Positions 9,179 through 17,108 of a stretch of DNA of 64,000 nt are shown piece after piece (position 1 is the first letter of the stretch; each line of letters starts with the position of its first letter). The stretch covers positions 59,093-123,092 of the forward strand of contig NZ_FOQC01000001.1 of assembly GCF_900113645.1 (NCBI RefSeq), given 5' to 3'. The stretch comes from Trichococcus flocculiformis. Its GTDB lineage: Bacteria; Bacillota; Bacilli; Lactobacillales; Aerococcaceae. The notes below the pieces were generated by a model. That model ran no database searches and had not been told where the DNA came from. It worked only from the letters and a program-made list of their open reading frames with translations. Made by a program: the position numbers and the translations under genes.

Positions 9179-9946
9179 ATGCAGATAGCCTTCAAAAGTG
9201 ATAGAGGCCTAAATAGAGCAATCAATCAAGACTATGTTAGTTATTTCATGAATGAAGCCGGACAACCGCTCATGATCGTATGTGATGGTATGGGTGGCCA
9301 TAAGGCTGGTGACGTCGCCAGTGAAATGGGGGTATCCCATCTGGGAGCAGCCTGGAAAGGGTCCCGTTTCACGAACAGCGAAGAATTGTCCCGTTGGTTG
9401 ATTGCCAACATTCAGCGGGTAAATGATCTTGTTTTTCAAAAATCATTGGATTACAGCGATCTGGACGGGATGGGAACGACTTTGGTAGCCGCAGCCATCG
9501 TAGGCAAGGAAATCGTTTTTGCTAATATCGGGGATAGCCGGGCTTATGTCTACAGAAATTATAAACTCCGCCAAATTACAGAAGACCATTCTTTGGTGAA
9601 TGAGTTCATCAAATCAGGTGAAATAACCCCGGAAGAAGCGCAGCATCATCCAAGAAAGAACATTTTGACGCGATCGTTGGGTGTTTCCAGGAAACTGGAT
9701 ATCGATATCATCGCCATGCCGCTTGTGCAGGGGGACCTGTTATTGCTATGTTCCGATGGACTGACCAACATGATGGATGATGAAGAGATCGCCCAAATGC
9801 TGAAGGAATGGCTTCCTCTTGAAGAAAAAGTCCTTTCCTTGGTCGATAAAGCGAATGCTGCTGGCGGCCTGGACAACATCACAGTGCTTTTGGCTGATTT
9901 TACGGATAGAGAGGGGGAACCGTTGTGGAGGCAGGAAAGAAATTAG
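9179..9946 (+). CDS. stp: PP2C-type Ser/Thr protein phosphatase
   Basis: This 255-residue metal-dependent phosphatase reverses phosphorylation by the neighbouring kinase. Family motifs are NQDYV near the start, VCDGMGGHKAGDVAS, GDSRAY, and the C-terminal SDGLTN and GGLDNITVLL blocks that hold the metal-binding aspartates. It has no membrane segment and should be cytosolic. Its end overlaps the kinase gene by 22 bases. This phosphatase-kinase pair controls cell-wall and division proteins in Firmicutes. Confidence 0.95.
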   Translation: MQIAFKSDRGLNRAINQDYVSYFMNEAGQPLMIVCDGMGGHKAGDVASEMGVSHLGAAWKGSRFTNSEELSRWLIANIQRVNDLVFQKSLDYSDLDGMGTTLVAAAIVGKEIVFANIGDSRAYVYRNYKLRQITEDHSLVNEFIKSGEITPEEAQHHPRKNILTRSLGVSRKLDIDIIAMPLVQGDLLLLCSDGLTNMMDDEEIAQMLKEWLPLEEKVLSLVDKANAAGGLDNITVLLADFTDREGEPLWRQERN

Positions 9947-11967
9947 GCGGCCGCTACAAAATTGTCAGGCATATCGGAAGCGGTGGGATGGCAAACGTTT
10001 ATCTGGGACACGATCTGATTCTGGATCGGCCAGTAGCCATCAAAGTGTTGCGATTTGACTTCCGTAACAACACGGACGCTCTACGTCGTTTCCAGCGTGA
10101 AGCTCTCTCGGCCACGCAATTGATTCATCCGAATATTGTAGGTGTATATGACGTAGATGAAGAAGATGAATTGCAGTACATCGTGATGGAATTTATCGAT
10201 GGCACGGATCTGAAAAAATACATCGACATCCAAGGACGTGTTTTGCCGGAAAAAGCGATCCATATCATGCACCAAGTTTTGTCGGCTGTGGCGTTGGCAC
10301 ATAAAAATCGGATTATTCACAGGGACATCAAGCCACAAAATATTCTGATCGATAATCAGGATCGCATCAAAATTACTGATTTTGGTATTGCGGTCGCGTT
10401 GTCGGAAACATCAATCACTCAGACGAATACGCTGTTGGGATCCGTTCATTACTTGTCCCCGGAGCAGGCCAGAGGCAGTATGGCCACTTCCAAATCGGAC
10501 ATATACGCTTTGGGCGTGGTGTTGTATGAATTGCTCAGCGGATCAGTTCCTTTCGATGGAGAGTCGGCTGTCAGTGTCGCTCTGAAGCATTTTCAAGAAC
10601 CGATGCCATCCATCAGGGAAAGTCATCCGGAAATACCGCAGAGCCTTGAAAATGTTATCCTGAAGGCCACAGCCAAAGAACCGCTCGATCGTTACGCAAC
10701 TTGTGAAGAAATGATGGCGGACCTTGATACCTGTTTGAGAGAGGAGCGTAGAAATGAAGCACCTTTTATGCCGGTATCGCTGTTGCAGGAAACCAAAGTG
10801 CTTACGCCTTTATCAGCTGAAGTAGTGGCTAAAGCGGATATCGAAAAAACGATCATTTCGCCACCACAGAGCGTTAAAACTGAAGCAATCCACGAATTCG
10901 AGCCAGGGCGAGAAGCAGCTGGAGGCAAGAAAAAACGAAAGAAGTGGCTATTTTTTCTTTTTACGGTGTTCCTCTTGAGCCTGATCGGCAGTTTTTTCCT
11001 TTTCTTTTACAATAACCAGGAAGCAGATGCCGTGACTGTGCCGGATGTGTCAAACATGGACCAAGCTAGTGCGCGCCTTGCTTTGGAAGATGTCGGGTTG
11101 GTATTAGGAAATATAACGGAAGAATACAATGAAGAAATAGAAGAAGATGCTGTCATTGAAACATCACCAAAAATCGGTTCATCCGTTGCAGCCGGTGATG
11201 AGATCGATCTTATCATCAGTCTGGGCGAGGAATTGTTCACTCTTCTCGATTATGAGGGCCAAGAATATGAACGTGTATTCGAAGACTTGCGTAAAGAAGG
11301 CTTTACGATCGAAAGGACTCATGAATTCAGCAGCGAAGTAGCAGAAGGCAATATCATCAGCCAAAACATTGAGCCTGGCACGGAGGTAAAACCCGGTGAA
11401 ACTACGCTGTCATTTCTGGTGAGCGATGGAAATGAATCCTATACGATGCGCGATTTATCGGGATACACGAGAAAAAGCGTCGAGGATTATGCAGGGCAAT
11501 ACGGGCTTTCGTTGACGATCACGGAAGCTTATTCAGACACGATTGCAGCAGGTCTGGTTGTAAGTCAAAGTCTTGCCGGCGGATCTGCGTTTGTATCCGG
11601 TGATGCCTTGAGTGTGGTGATTTCAAAAGGCCCTGAAGAACCACAAGTGGTTTCCTTCAGCCGTACCATCACAATTCCCTACCTTCCGGCAGCCGTATCG
11701 GAATCCGCTTCTGAGAGCAACAATGGTCAAGGTAGTGAAAATGCCAACAGCAATGCGAATGTCAGCAGTACTTCCAACGAGCCGAACCATATAGTCATTT
11801 ATGTGCAGGATGAAGATCATACACTCAGTGACGTATTCCGTGAGTTCGATATTTCAGCAGATGAAGTTGTGACATTAAACTTCCGCATTCTGGAAGGCAG
11901 CTCCGCTTCCTACCGGATCGAAAGAGATGGCGAAGTCATCAGCGAAGCTTCTGAATTGACGCAATAG
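9925..11967 (+). CDS. prkC: PASTA-domain Ser/Thr protein kinase
   Basis: This 680-residue membrane kinase senses cell-wall muropeptides or lipid II in its family. The kinase domain spans about residues 10-270, with GSGGMANVY, HRDIKPQNIL, DFGIA and the SPEQARG activation segment. One membrane helix follows at about 330-352, then about three PASTA repeats (VPDVSNMDQASARLAL begins the first). The tail holds a Ser/Asn-rich linker (near SNNGQGSENANSNANVSS) and a further small domain of about 60 residues that I do not recognise. GTG 9925 follows GAGGGGG at good spacing. Confidence 0.95.
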   Translation: MEAGKKLGGRYKIVRHIGSGGMANVYLGHDLILDRPVAIKVLRFDFRNNTDALRRFQREALSATQLIHPNIVGVYDVDEEDELQYIVMEFIDGTDLKKYIDIQGRVLPEKAIHIMHQVLSAVALAHKNRIIHRDIKPQNILIDNQDRIKITDFGIAVALSETSITQTNTLLGSVHYLSPEQARGSMATSKSDIYALGVVLYELLSGSVPFDGESAVSVALKHFQEPMPSIRESHPEIPQSLENVILKATAKEPLDRYATCEEMMADLDTCLREERRNEAPFMPVSLLQETKVLTPLSAEVVAKADIEKTIISPPQSVKTEAIHEFEPGREAAGGKKKRKKWLFFLFTVFLLSLIGSFFLFFYNNQEADAVTVPDVSNMDQASARLALEDVGLVLGNITEEYNEEIEEDAVIETSPKIGSSVAAGDEIDLIISLGEELFTLLDYEGQEYERVFEDLRKEGFTIERTHEFSSEVAEGNIISQNIEPGTEVKPGETTLSFLVSDGNESYTMRDLSGYTRKSVEDYAGQYGLSLTITEAYSDTIAAGLVVSQSLAGGSAFVSGDALSVVISKGPEEPQVVSFSRTITIPYLPAAVSESASESNNGQGSENANSNANVSSTSNEPNHIVIYVQDEDHTLSDVFREFDISADEVVTLNFRILEGSSASYRIERDGEVISEASELTQ

Positions 11968-11982
11968 AATTGTATAGGTTAC

Positions 11983-12020
11983 AAAAAATGACAAACATCA
12001 AAATGGTTTGTCATTTTTTT
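11983..12020 (+). terminator. Intrinsic terminator after prkC
   Basis: AAAAAATGACAAAC pairs with GTTTGTCATTTTTTT around a 9-base loop. It separates the stp-prkC unit from rsgA, so rsgA needs its own promoter. A TAGAAT at about 12034 is a candidate -10. Confidence 0.85.
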
Positions 12021-12072
12021 GTAGAACAGTGTAGAATAGAGAGAAAGAATCAAACTAGGAGGCGTTGTCGAT

Positions 12073-12975
12073 TTGCAAAAAGGACAAGTCAGGAAAGCAA
12101 TAAGCGGATTTTATTATGTGTATGTGGATGGTCAAACGTATCAGACGAGAGGGAGAGGAAACTTCCGCGTAAAAAACATGGCTCCGCTTATTGGGGATTT
12201 TGTCGATTTCGAAAGTGACAACTTAACGGAGGGCGTTCTGTTGGATATCTACCCCAGGAAAAATGAATTGGTTCGTCCGACGGTGGCGAATGTCGATTGC
12301 GGTGTCATTGTGATGTCGGCGATCGAACCCGATTTTTCTTCCTATTTGGTGGATCGTTTCTTGGTTTACCTGGAAGCAAATAATATCATTCCCATCATCT
12401 ACGTTACAAAAATAGATCTGTTGGACGACAAGGCTAAAGCTGACATGCTTCAGTATAAAACCTATTATGAAGCAATCGGCTATACGATGATTCTATCGGA
12501 TTATCCGGATGCATCTTCTTCTTTGGATGAACTGGTCCAGACCATGGGTAAAGGGATGGCTGTTTTTATGGGCCAATCAGGCGCCGGGAAATCAACTTTG
12601 TTGAACCAACTGATGCCCGAATTGGATTTGTTGACAGGTGAAATCTCGACCGCTTTGGGCAGGGGCCGCCATACGACGCGGCATGTCGAGTTGCATCCGG
12701 TTGGGGAAGCGCTGATTGCCGATACCCCTGGTTTCAGTACAATCGACTTGATCGACATTGAAGCGGTCGATCTGCCTTCTTTTTTCCCGGACTTTGAAGC
12801 GCTGCGCGATCAATGCCGATTCGCCGGCTGCATGCACATCAACGAGCCGAATTGCCGGGTGAAAGAGGCTGTTGCATCCGGAGAAGTGGCTCCGTACAGA
12901 TACGAACACTATCTGCAGTTCCATGAGGAAATTGTAGGCCGCAAACCGATGTACATAAAAAAAAATAAGAGATAA
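12073..12975 (+). CDS. rsgA: Ribosome small-subunit GTPase RsgA
   Basis: RsgA is a circularly permuted GTPase that checks late 30S maturation. An OB-fold comes first, then the permuted G motifs YVTKIDLL (G4), GQSGAGKSTLLNQL (G1) and DTPGFS (G3). A C-terminal zinc-binding segment follows with C-X4-C-X-H-X6-C spacing (CRFAGCMHINEPNCRV). The start is TTG 12073, ten bases after AGGAGG; no ATG or GTG lies in frame nearby. rpe follows closely, as in many Firmicutes. Confidence 0.95.
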   Translation: MQKGQVRKAISGFYYVYVDGQTYQTRGRGNFRVKNMAPLIGDFVDFESDNLTEGVLLDIYPRKNELVRPTVANVDCGVIVMSAIEPDFSSYLVDRFLVYLEANNIIPIIYVTKIDLLDDKAKADMLQYKTYYEAIGYTMILSDYPDASSSLDELVQTMGKGMAVFMGQSGAGKSTLLNQLMPELDLLTGEISTALGRGRHTTRHVELHPVGEALIADTPGFSTIDLIDIEAVDLPSFFPDFEALRDQCRFAGCMHINEPNCRVKEAVASGEVAPYRYEHYLQFHEEIVGRKPMYIKKNKR

Positions 12976-12988
12976 GGTGCGTGTGAAC

Positions 12989-13648
12989 ATGAAAATTGCT
13001 CCATCCATATTAAGTGCTGATTTTGCGAATTTAGAAAGAGATGTCAAGTTAGTCGAACAAGCGGGTGCCGATTACATTCATATTGATGCAATGGACGGTC
13101 AATTTGTCGCCAACTTAACTTTGGGTCCAAATATTGTACAGGCAATCCGACCGCATACAAAATTACCGTTGGATTGTCATTTGATGGTGAGTACACCTGA
13201 AAAATTGATACCGGCTTTCGCCAGAGCCGGTGCCGATATCATAACGATCCACGTGGAAGCTACTGACCATATCCATGGCGCAATCCAGATGATCAAAAAT
13301 GAAAATATAGCAGCTGGTGTCGTCATCAATCCGGGAACAAGCGTAGAAGTCATAAAACCCGTTTTGGGCGATGTTGATATGGTGCTCGTCATGACTGTCA
13401 ACCCGGGCTTCGGTGGCCAAAGCTTCATCGAAAGCACCTTGGGTAAAATTGAAGAGTTAGCTACCTTGCGCGAAAAACATGGCTATCATTACGAAATCGA
13501 AGTCGACGGCGGGATTACCCACGAGACGATCGTCAAATGCATCAAAGCAGGGGCTGATGTATTCGTAGCGGGTTCTTACATCTATGACGATGAAAATCCA
13601 TCCGCTGCCATCAGTAGACTAAAGGATGCCTGCCACAATGCAGTCTGA
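12989..13648 (+). CDS. rpe: Ribulose-phosphate 3-epimerase
   Basis: This 219-residue TIM-barrel enzyme interconverts ribulose 5-phosphate and xylulose 5-phosphate in the pentose phosphate pathway. MKIAPSILSADFANLE, HIDAMDGQFVANLT, DCHLMV, MTVNPGFGGQ and EVDGGI are the family's metal and substrate residues. I choose ATG 12989 rather than the in-frame GTG at 12977, because homologues start with MKIAPSIL. It overlaps thiN at its 3' end. Its pathway neighbour zwf is broken elsewhere in this window. Confidence 0.96.
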   Translation: MKIAPSILSADFANLERDVKLVEQAGADYIHIDAMDGQFVANLTLGPNIVQAIRPHTKLPLDCHLMVSTPEKLIPAFARAGADIITIHVEATDHIHGAIQMIKNENIAAGVVINPGTSVEVIKPVLGDVDMVLVMTVNPGFGGQSFIESTLGKIEELATLREKHGYHYEIEVDGGITHETIVKCIKAGADVFVAGSYIYDDENPSAAISRLKDACHNAV

Positions 13649-14300
13649 GAAAGTTGTGATCGTGGTCGGTGGTGACCTGACGGATGTCGCAGCTTTGGTC
13701 CGCCGTTATGCGACAAGTCATCGGATGGTGGGCGCAGACCGCGGAGCTTTGAAGCTTGCCGAACTGCTCCCGCATTTTGATGCGGCAATCGGTGATTTTG
13801 ATTCTGTTACCCCTTCAGAAATGGAAGACATCAAAAAGAAAAGTCTTGTCTGCCGTGTACTCCCGGCACAAAAAGATGAGACGGATACTGAGGCGGCTAT
13901 TGCTTATGCGATTGAAATGTTCAATCCGGAGGAAATCATTCTTTTGGGAGCTTTCGGAGGGCGTCTGGACCATCTGATGAGTAATTTGTGGTTGGCATTC
14001 CATCCACTTGTGAAACAGATGACGGGTAAGGTCAGTTTAATCGACCGCCATAATACGCTGCGATTTTATCTGCCGGGTAATTATGTGCTAAAGAAAGAAG
14101 AGGGGAAAAAATACTTGTCGTTCATCGGCATGACTCCGATCAAAGCACTGAAGCTGACTGGAGTTGCCTATCCGTTGAACGGAAAAGATTACGAGTACCC
14201 GATAGCTTTGGTCAGTAATGAATTCAAGGACACAGAGATGACGTTTTCTTTTGGATCTGGCCTATTGGCGGTCATCCAAAGCTCTGATAAGCGCGAATAA
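13638..14300 (+). CDS. thiN: Thiamine pyrophosphokinase
   Basis: This enzyme transfers pyrophosphate from ATP to thiamine to make thiamine diphosphate. GADRGALKL, AIGDFDSVT, KDETDTEAAIAYA and LGAFGGRLDHLMSNL are the active-site blocks of the family. ATG 13638 is preferred over ATG 13626, since AAAGGA at 13620 is too close to the latter. It follows rpe directly, the same order as in B. subtilis. Confidence 0.94.
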   Translation: MQSEKVVIVVGGDLTDVAALVRRYATSHRMVGADRGALKLAELLPHFDAAIGDFDSVTPSEMEDIKKKSLVCRVLPAQKDETDTEAAIAYAIEMFNPEEIILLGAFGGRLDHLMSNLWLAFHPLVKQMTGKVSLIDRHNTLRFYLPGNYVLKKEEGKKYLSFIGMTPIKALKLTGVAYPLNGKDYEYPIALVSNEFKDTEMTFSFGSGLLAVIQSSDKRE

Positions 14301-14341
14301 GGAAAGTGGCCACAACAATTGCGGCCACTTTCCTTAATTTT
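14299..14341 (+). terminator. Intrinsic terminator after thiN
   Basis: AAGGAAAGTGGCC and GGCCACTTTCCTT form a 13-bp stem around an 11-base loop, followed by AATTTTA. It faces the rpmB terminator on the other strand. Confidence 0.85.
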
Positions 14342-14353
14342 AGGATGGGAAAT

Positions 14354-14396
14354 AAAAAAAGATGAGCTGGAATCATGACATGGTCCCGGGCTCATC
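14354..14396 (-). terminator. Intrinsic terminator after rpmB (minus strand)
   Basis: Read on minus, GATGAGC and GCTCATC close the stem, an inner GGA..CATG/CATG..TCC stem continues it, and TTTTTTT follows. It sits just downstream of the rpmB stop. Confidence 0.8.
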
Positions 14397-14403
14397 TATA
14401 TTT

Positions 14404-14592
14404 TTATACTCTTTCAACTTTACCAGATTTCAAAGCTCGAGCAGAAACCCAAACTTTTTTAGGTTTTCCATCGACTAAGATACGAACTTTTTGTAAGTTT
14501 GGTTTGAAAGTACGTTTTGTGTAGTTCATAGCGTGGGAACGGTTATTACCTGAACGGCTTTTACGTCCTGTTACGAAACATTCTTTTGACAT
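14404..14592 (-). CDS. rpmB: 50S ribosomal protein L28
   Basis: This 62-residue L28 starts [21 protein letters not shown] and ends with the basic [16 protein letters not shown]. Only one cysteine is present, so it appears to be the zinc-free paralogue type. It stands alone on minus inside a plus-strand block, divergent from the Asp23-like gene, as in B. subtilis. Its terminator and a -35/-10 pair are visible. Confidence 0.97.
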   Translation of the reverse strand: MSKECFVTGRKSRSGNNRSHAMNYTKRTFKPNLQKVRILVDGKPKKVWVSARALKSGKVERV

Positions 14593-14651
14593 TTTCTTTC
14601 CTCCTTTGCTGTTACAGAAGCAAAGCTTCTTTCCAATTCATACACTTGATT

Positions 14652-14680
14652 AATTTATCATAATTTAAAAGTGAATGCAA
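14652..14680 (-). promoter_or_regulatory. rpmB promoter
   Basis: On minus, TTGCAT and TAAATT are separated by 17 bases, with a TGA just ahead of the -10 giving an extended -10. Transcription would start about 45-50 bases before the rpmB ATG. Confidence 0.65.
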
Positions 14681-14700
14681 CTGTTTTAAAGGAAAAATAC

Positions 14701-14931
14701 TTGACAGCTGTTTTTTTAATGATGTCATCACCAAATGTCTGTACTATGTTGTCATTGAAAAGGCACTAGTGCTGGATAAGAAAATTGGAAAACAGTGGGA
14801 AATCAATAAGAATTGCCGCAAATCGACCGTAAATGAGAAATTTAATCGCAAAAAGTTATTTCTTTTGTATAAAATATGCTATCATAATTTATAATTACGA
14901 TTGTGTGCATACATTAAGGAGGCTATTATAA
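14701..14931 (+). promoter_or_regulatory. Leader and promoter region of the Asp23-fakA unit
   Basis: This is the plus-facing part of the 339-base gap between rpmB and the next gene. It holds two small palindromes, TGATGTCATCA (14720-14730) and GCACTAGTGC (14763-14772). An extended -10 candidate (TGC-TATCAT, 14877-14885) is present, and an AAGGAGG lies ahead of ATG 14932. The palindromes may be operators; nothing here shows which protein would bind. Confidence 0.45.
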
Positions 14932-15294
14932 ATGGCAGTTAAAATCCAAACACAATATGGAATGGTTGACTTATCGAACGACGTGATCGCTACGGTAGTG
15001 GGCGGAGCCGCGACAGATAATTATGGAGTTGTCGGCATGGCGAGTAAAAATCAAATCAGAGATAATATCAGTGAAATATTGAAAAAAGAGAACTACTCAC
15101 GCGGTGTCGTTATTCGTCAAGAAGATAATGGAGTTGCTGTTGATGTTTATATCATTGTACTCTACGGCACTAAAATTTCAGAAATTTGCCGGAATGTGCA
15201 AACGCAGGTCAAGTACAACCTTGAAATGATGTTGGGATTTTCCGCAAATACAGTGAATGTGTTCGTCCAAGGCGTAAGAGTTTTAAAGGACTAA
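14932..15294 (+). CDS. Asp23/YloU-family alkaline-shock protein
   Basis: This 120-residue protein belongs to the Asp23/Gls24 family (B. subtilis YloU). The VVGGAATDNYGVVGMASKN block and the later QVKYNLEMMLGFSANTVNVFVQGV are typical. Members are abundant cytosolic or membrane-anchored envelope-stress proteins of unknown mechanism. This one has no membrane segment. It is encoded directly before fakA, the conserved arrangement. Confidence 0.92.
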   Translation: MAVKIQTQYGMVDLSNDVIATVVGGAATDNYGVVGMASKNQIRDNISEILKKENYSRGVVIRQEDNGVAVDVYIIVLYGTKISEICRNVQTQVKYNLEMMLGFSANTVNVFVQGVRVLKD

Positions 15295-15339
15295 AGATTA
15301 CAGATCACCATTTGTTATATGGTGAAGGAGGATTATAAG

Positions 15340-17010
15340 GTGAAGAGAACTGAATTAACAGCGGAAGACTTTAAGGCGATGGTCGCAATCGGCGCCGAAC
15401 GCCTTAGCGAGAATGCAGAATATGTGAATTCTTTGAATGTGTTCCCTGTTCCGGACGGAGACACAGGCACAAACATGAATCTATCATTCACATCTGGAGC
15501 TGAACGCGTAAGGCTGTCGAATGCTGCGACAATTGATCAATTAGGAGCGGACTTGGCTAAAGGTTTATTGATGGGGGCGAGAGGGAACTCAGGCGTCATT
15601 TTATCTCAGCTATTCCGAGGATTTTCAAAAGCGATCGAAGGCAAAAAAACTTTGAGTACAATTGATTTTGCGGAGGCCTTTTCCCACGGCGTCGAGACAG
15701 CTTATAAAGCGGTCATGAAACCTGTGGAAGGCACCATTTTGACGGTTGCGCGCGAATCCGCAAAAGCCGGTATGAAAAAAGCAGAACATACGGATGACAT
15801 CATCGAATTGATGGGAACAGTCCTCAAGGTGGCGCAGATTGCGTTGGATAAGACACCCGATCTGTTGCCTATACTGAAAGAAGTAGGCGTGGTCGACAGT
15901 GGCGGACAAGGGCTGGTGTACATTTACGAAGGATTTATGGAATCGTTGACCGGAGAAAAAGTGAAGTCAGCTGAAAAGGTTGTCTCACAAGCGGATGTCA
16001 CCGAAATCGCTCACCAAGAAAATTATCATAACGTTTCGCACGCAATTGCGTCAGAAGATATTCAATTCGGTTATTGTACAGAAATCATGGTCAAATTAGG
16101 CGAAGGTGAAACCGTTACGGACACTTTTGATTATGACACATTCCGTAATCATCTGAACGAACTTGGAGATTCCTTATTGGTCGTAGCAGACGAAGAAATC
16201 GTGAAGGTTCATGTACATACCGAATACCCTGGGGAAGTCATGAACTACGGCCAAAAATTCGGCTCACTGATGAAAATAAAAGTGGACAATATGCGCATGC
16301 AACATGATGCAGTCCTTGAAAAAGCCGATACGCCTGCCAAAAAACTTGAAAAAATTCCTTATGGCGTGATAGCTGTTGCTGCCGGCGAAGGTGTGCATGC
16401 CCTGTTCAAGAGCATGGGTGTCACCACAATCATCAATGGCGGACAAACGATGAACCCAAGCACGGAAGATATCCTCAAGGCGATCGAAAGTACAAATGCC
16501 GAAAAAACAATCATTTTGCCGAACAATAAAAATATTTTCATGGCTGCAGATCAGGCTGCCGAAGTTTCTGATGCGGATGTTGTAGTAGTGGCTTCAAAAA
16601 CGATCTCGCAAGGTCTGACAGCTATGCTTGCCTTCAATGAATCAGAAGACTTGGAAACCAATAAAGCCAACATGACTGCCGAACTGGAAAATGTTGTCAG
16701 CGGGCAGATCACGAATGCCGTGCGCGACACAGTCATAGATGGATTGGCCATCACCAAGGACGACTTCATGGGAATCGTCGACGGGAAAATCCTGACGGCC
16801 GACAAGGACAGAAAAGCCGCAACGATAGCAACCCTGAAAAAAATGATCACGGATGACAGCGAAATCGTGACCATCATTTTCGGGGCAGACAGCGATGAGA
16901 ACGAAAGCAAAGAGATTGCAGCGGTCATCGAAGCGGAATATGACTTCTTGGAAGTCGAAGTGCAAGAAGGAAATCAACCGGTATACAGTTATCTTCTTTC
17001 TGTAGAATAA
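15340..17010 (+). CDS. fakA: Fatty acid kinase subunit A
   Basis: FakA phosphorylates fatty acids held by a FakB partner, feeding exogenous fatty acids to PlsX/PlsY. The N-terminal DhaL-like kinase domain has NVFPVPDGDTGTNM and MGARGNSGVILSQ. A middle domain and a C-terminal DegV-like region follow (NGGQTMNPSTEDIL). GTG 15340 follows AAGGAGG, and the upstream in-frame ATG at 15319 lies before that site. No fakB is in the window, though plsX lies just beyond recG. Confidence 0.94.
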   Translation: MKRTELTAEDFKAMVAIGAERLSENAEYVNSLNVFPVPDGDTGTNMNLSFTSGAERVRLSNAATIDQLGADLAKGLLMGARGNSGVILSQLFRGFSKAIEGKKTLSTIDFAEAFSHGVETAYKAVMKPVEGTILTVARESAKAGMKKAEHTDDIIELMGTVLKVAQIALDKTPDLLPILKEVGVVDSGGQGLVYIYEGFMESLTGEKVKSAEKVVSQADVTEIAHQENYHNVSHAIASEDIQFGYCTEIMVKLGEGETVTDTFDYDTFRNHLNELGDSLLVVADEEIVKVHVHTEYPGEVMNYGQKFGSLMKIKVDNMRMQHDAVLEKADTPAKKLEKIPYGVIAVAAGEGVHALFKSMGVTTIINGGQTMNPSTEDILKAIESTNAEKTIILPNNKNIFMAADQAAEVSDADVVVVASKTISQGLTAMLAFNESEDLETNKANMTAELENVVSGQITNAVRDTVIDGLAITKDDFMGIVDGKILTADKDRKAATIATLKKMITDDSEIVTIIFGADSDENESKEIAAVIEAEYDFLEVEVQEGNQPVYSYLLSVE

Positions 17011-17014
17011 TCTG

Positions 17015-17054
17015 AAAAAGCTGAACGAGTTTCTCTGTTCGGCTTTTCTTTTTC
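17015..17054 (+). terminator. Intrinsic terminator after fakA
   Basis: AAAAGC-T-GAAC pairs with GTTC-G-GCTTTT and is followed by CTTTTT. The first arm (GCTGAACGA) and the tail (GCTTTTCTT) closely resemble the last hairpin of the three intergenic repeats. This may be chance or a remnant. Confidence 0.8.
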
Positions 17055-17108
17055 AAAAAACGGTTGATCTGAGAAATGTCCTGCTCCCAGAAGAAAGGAG
17101 GCGAACGG

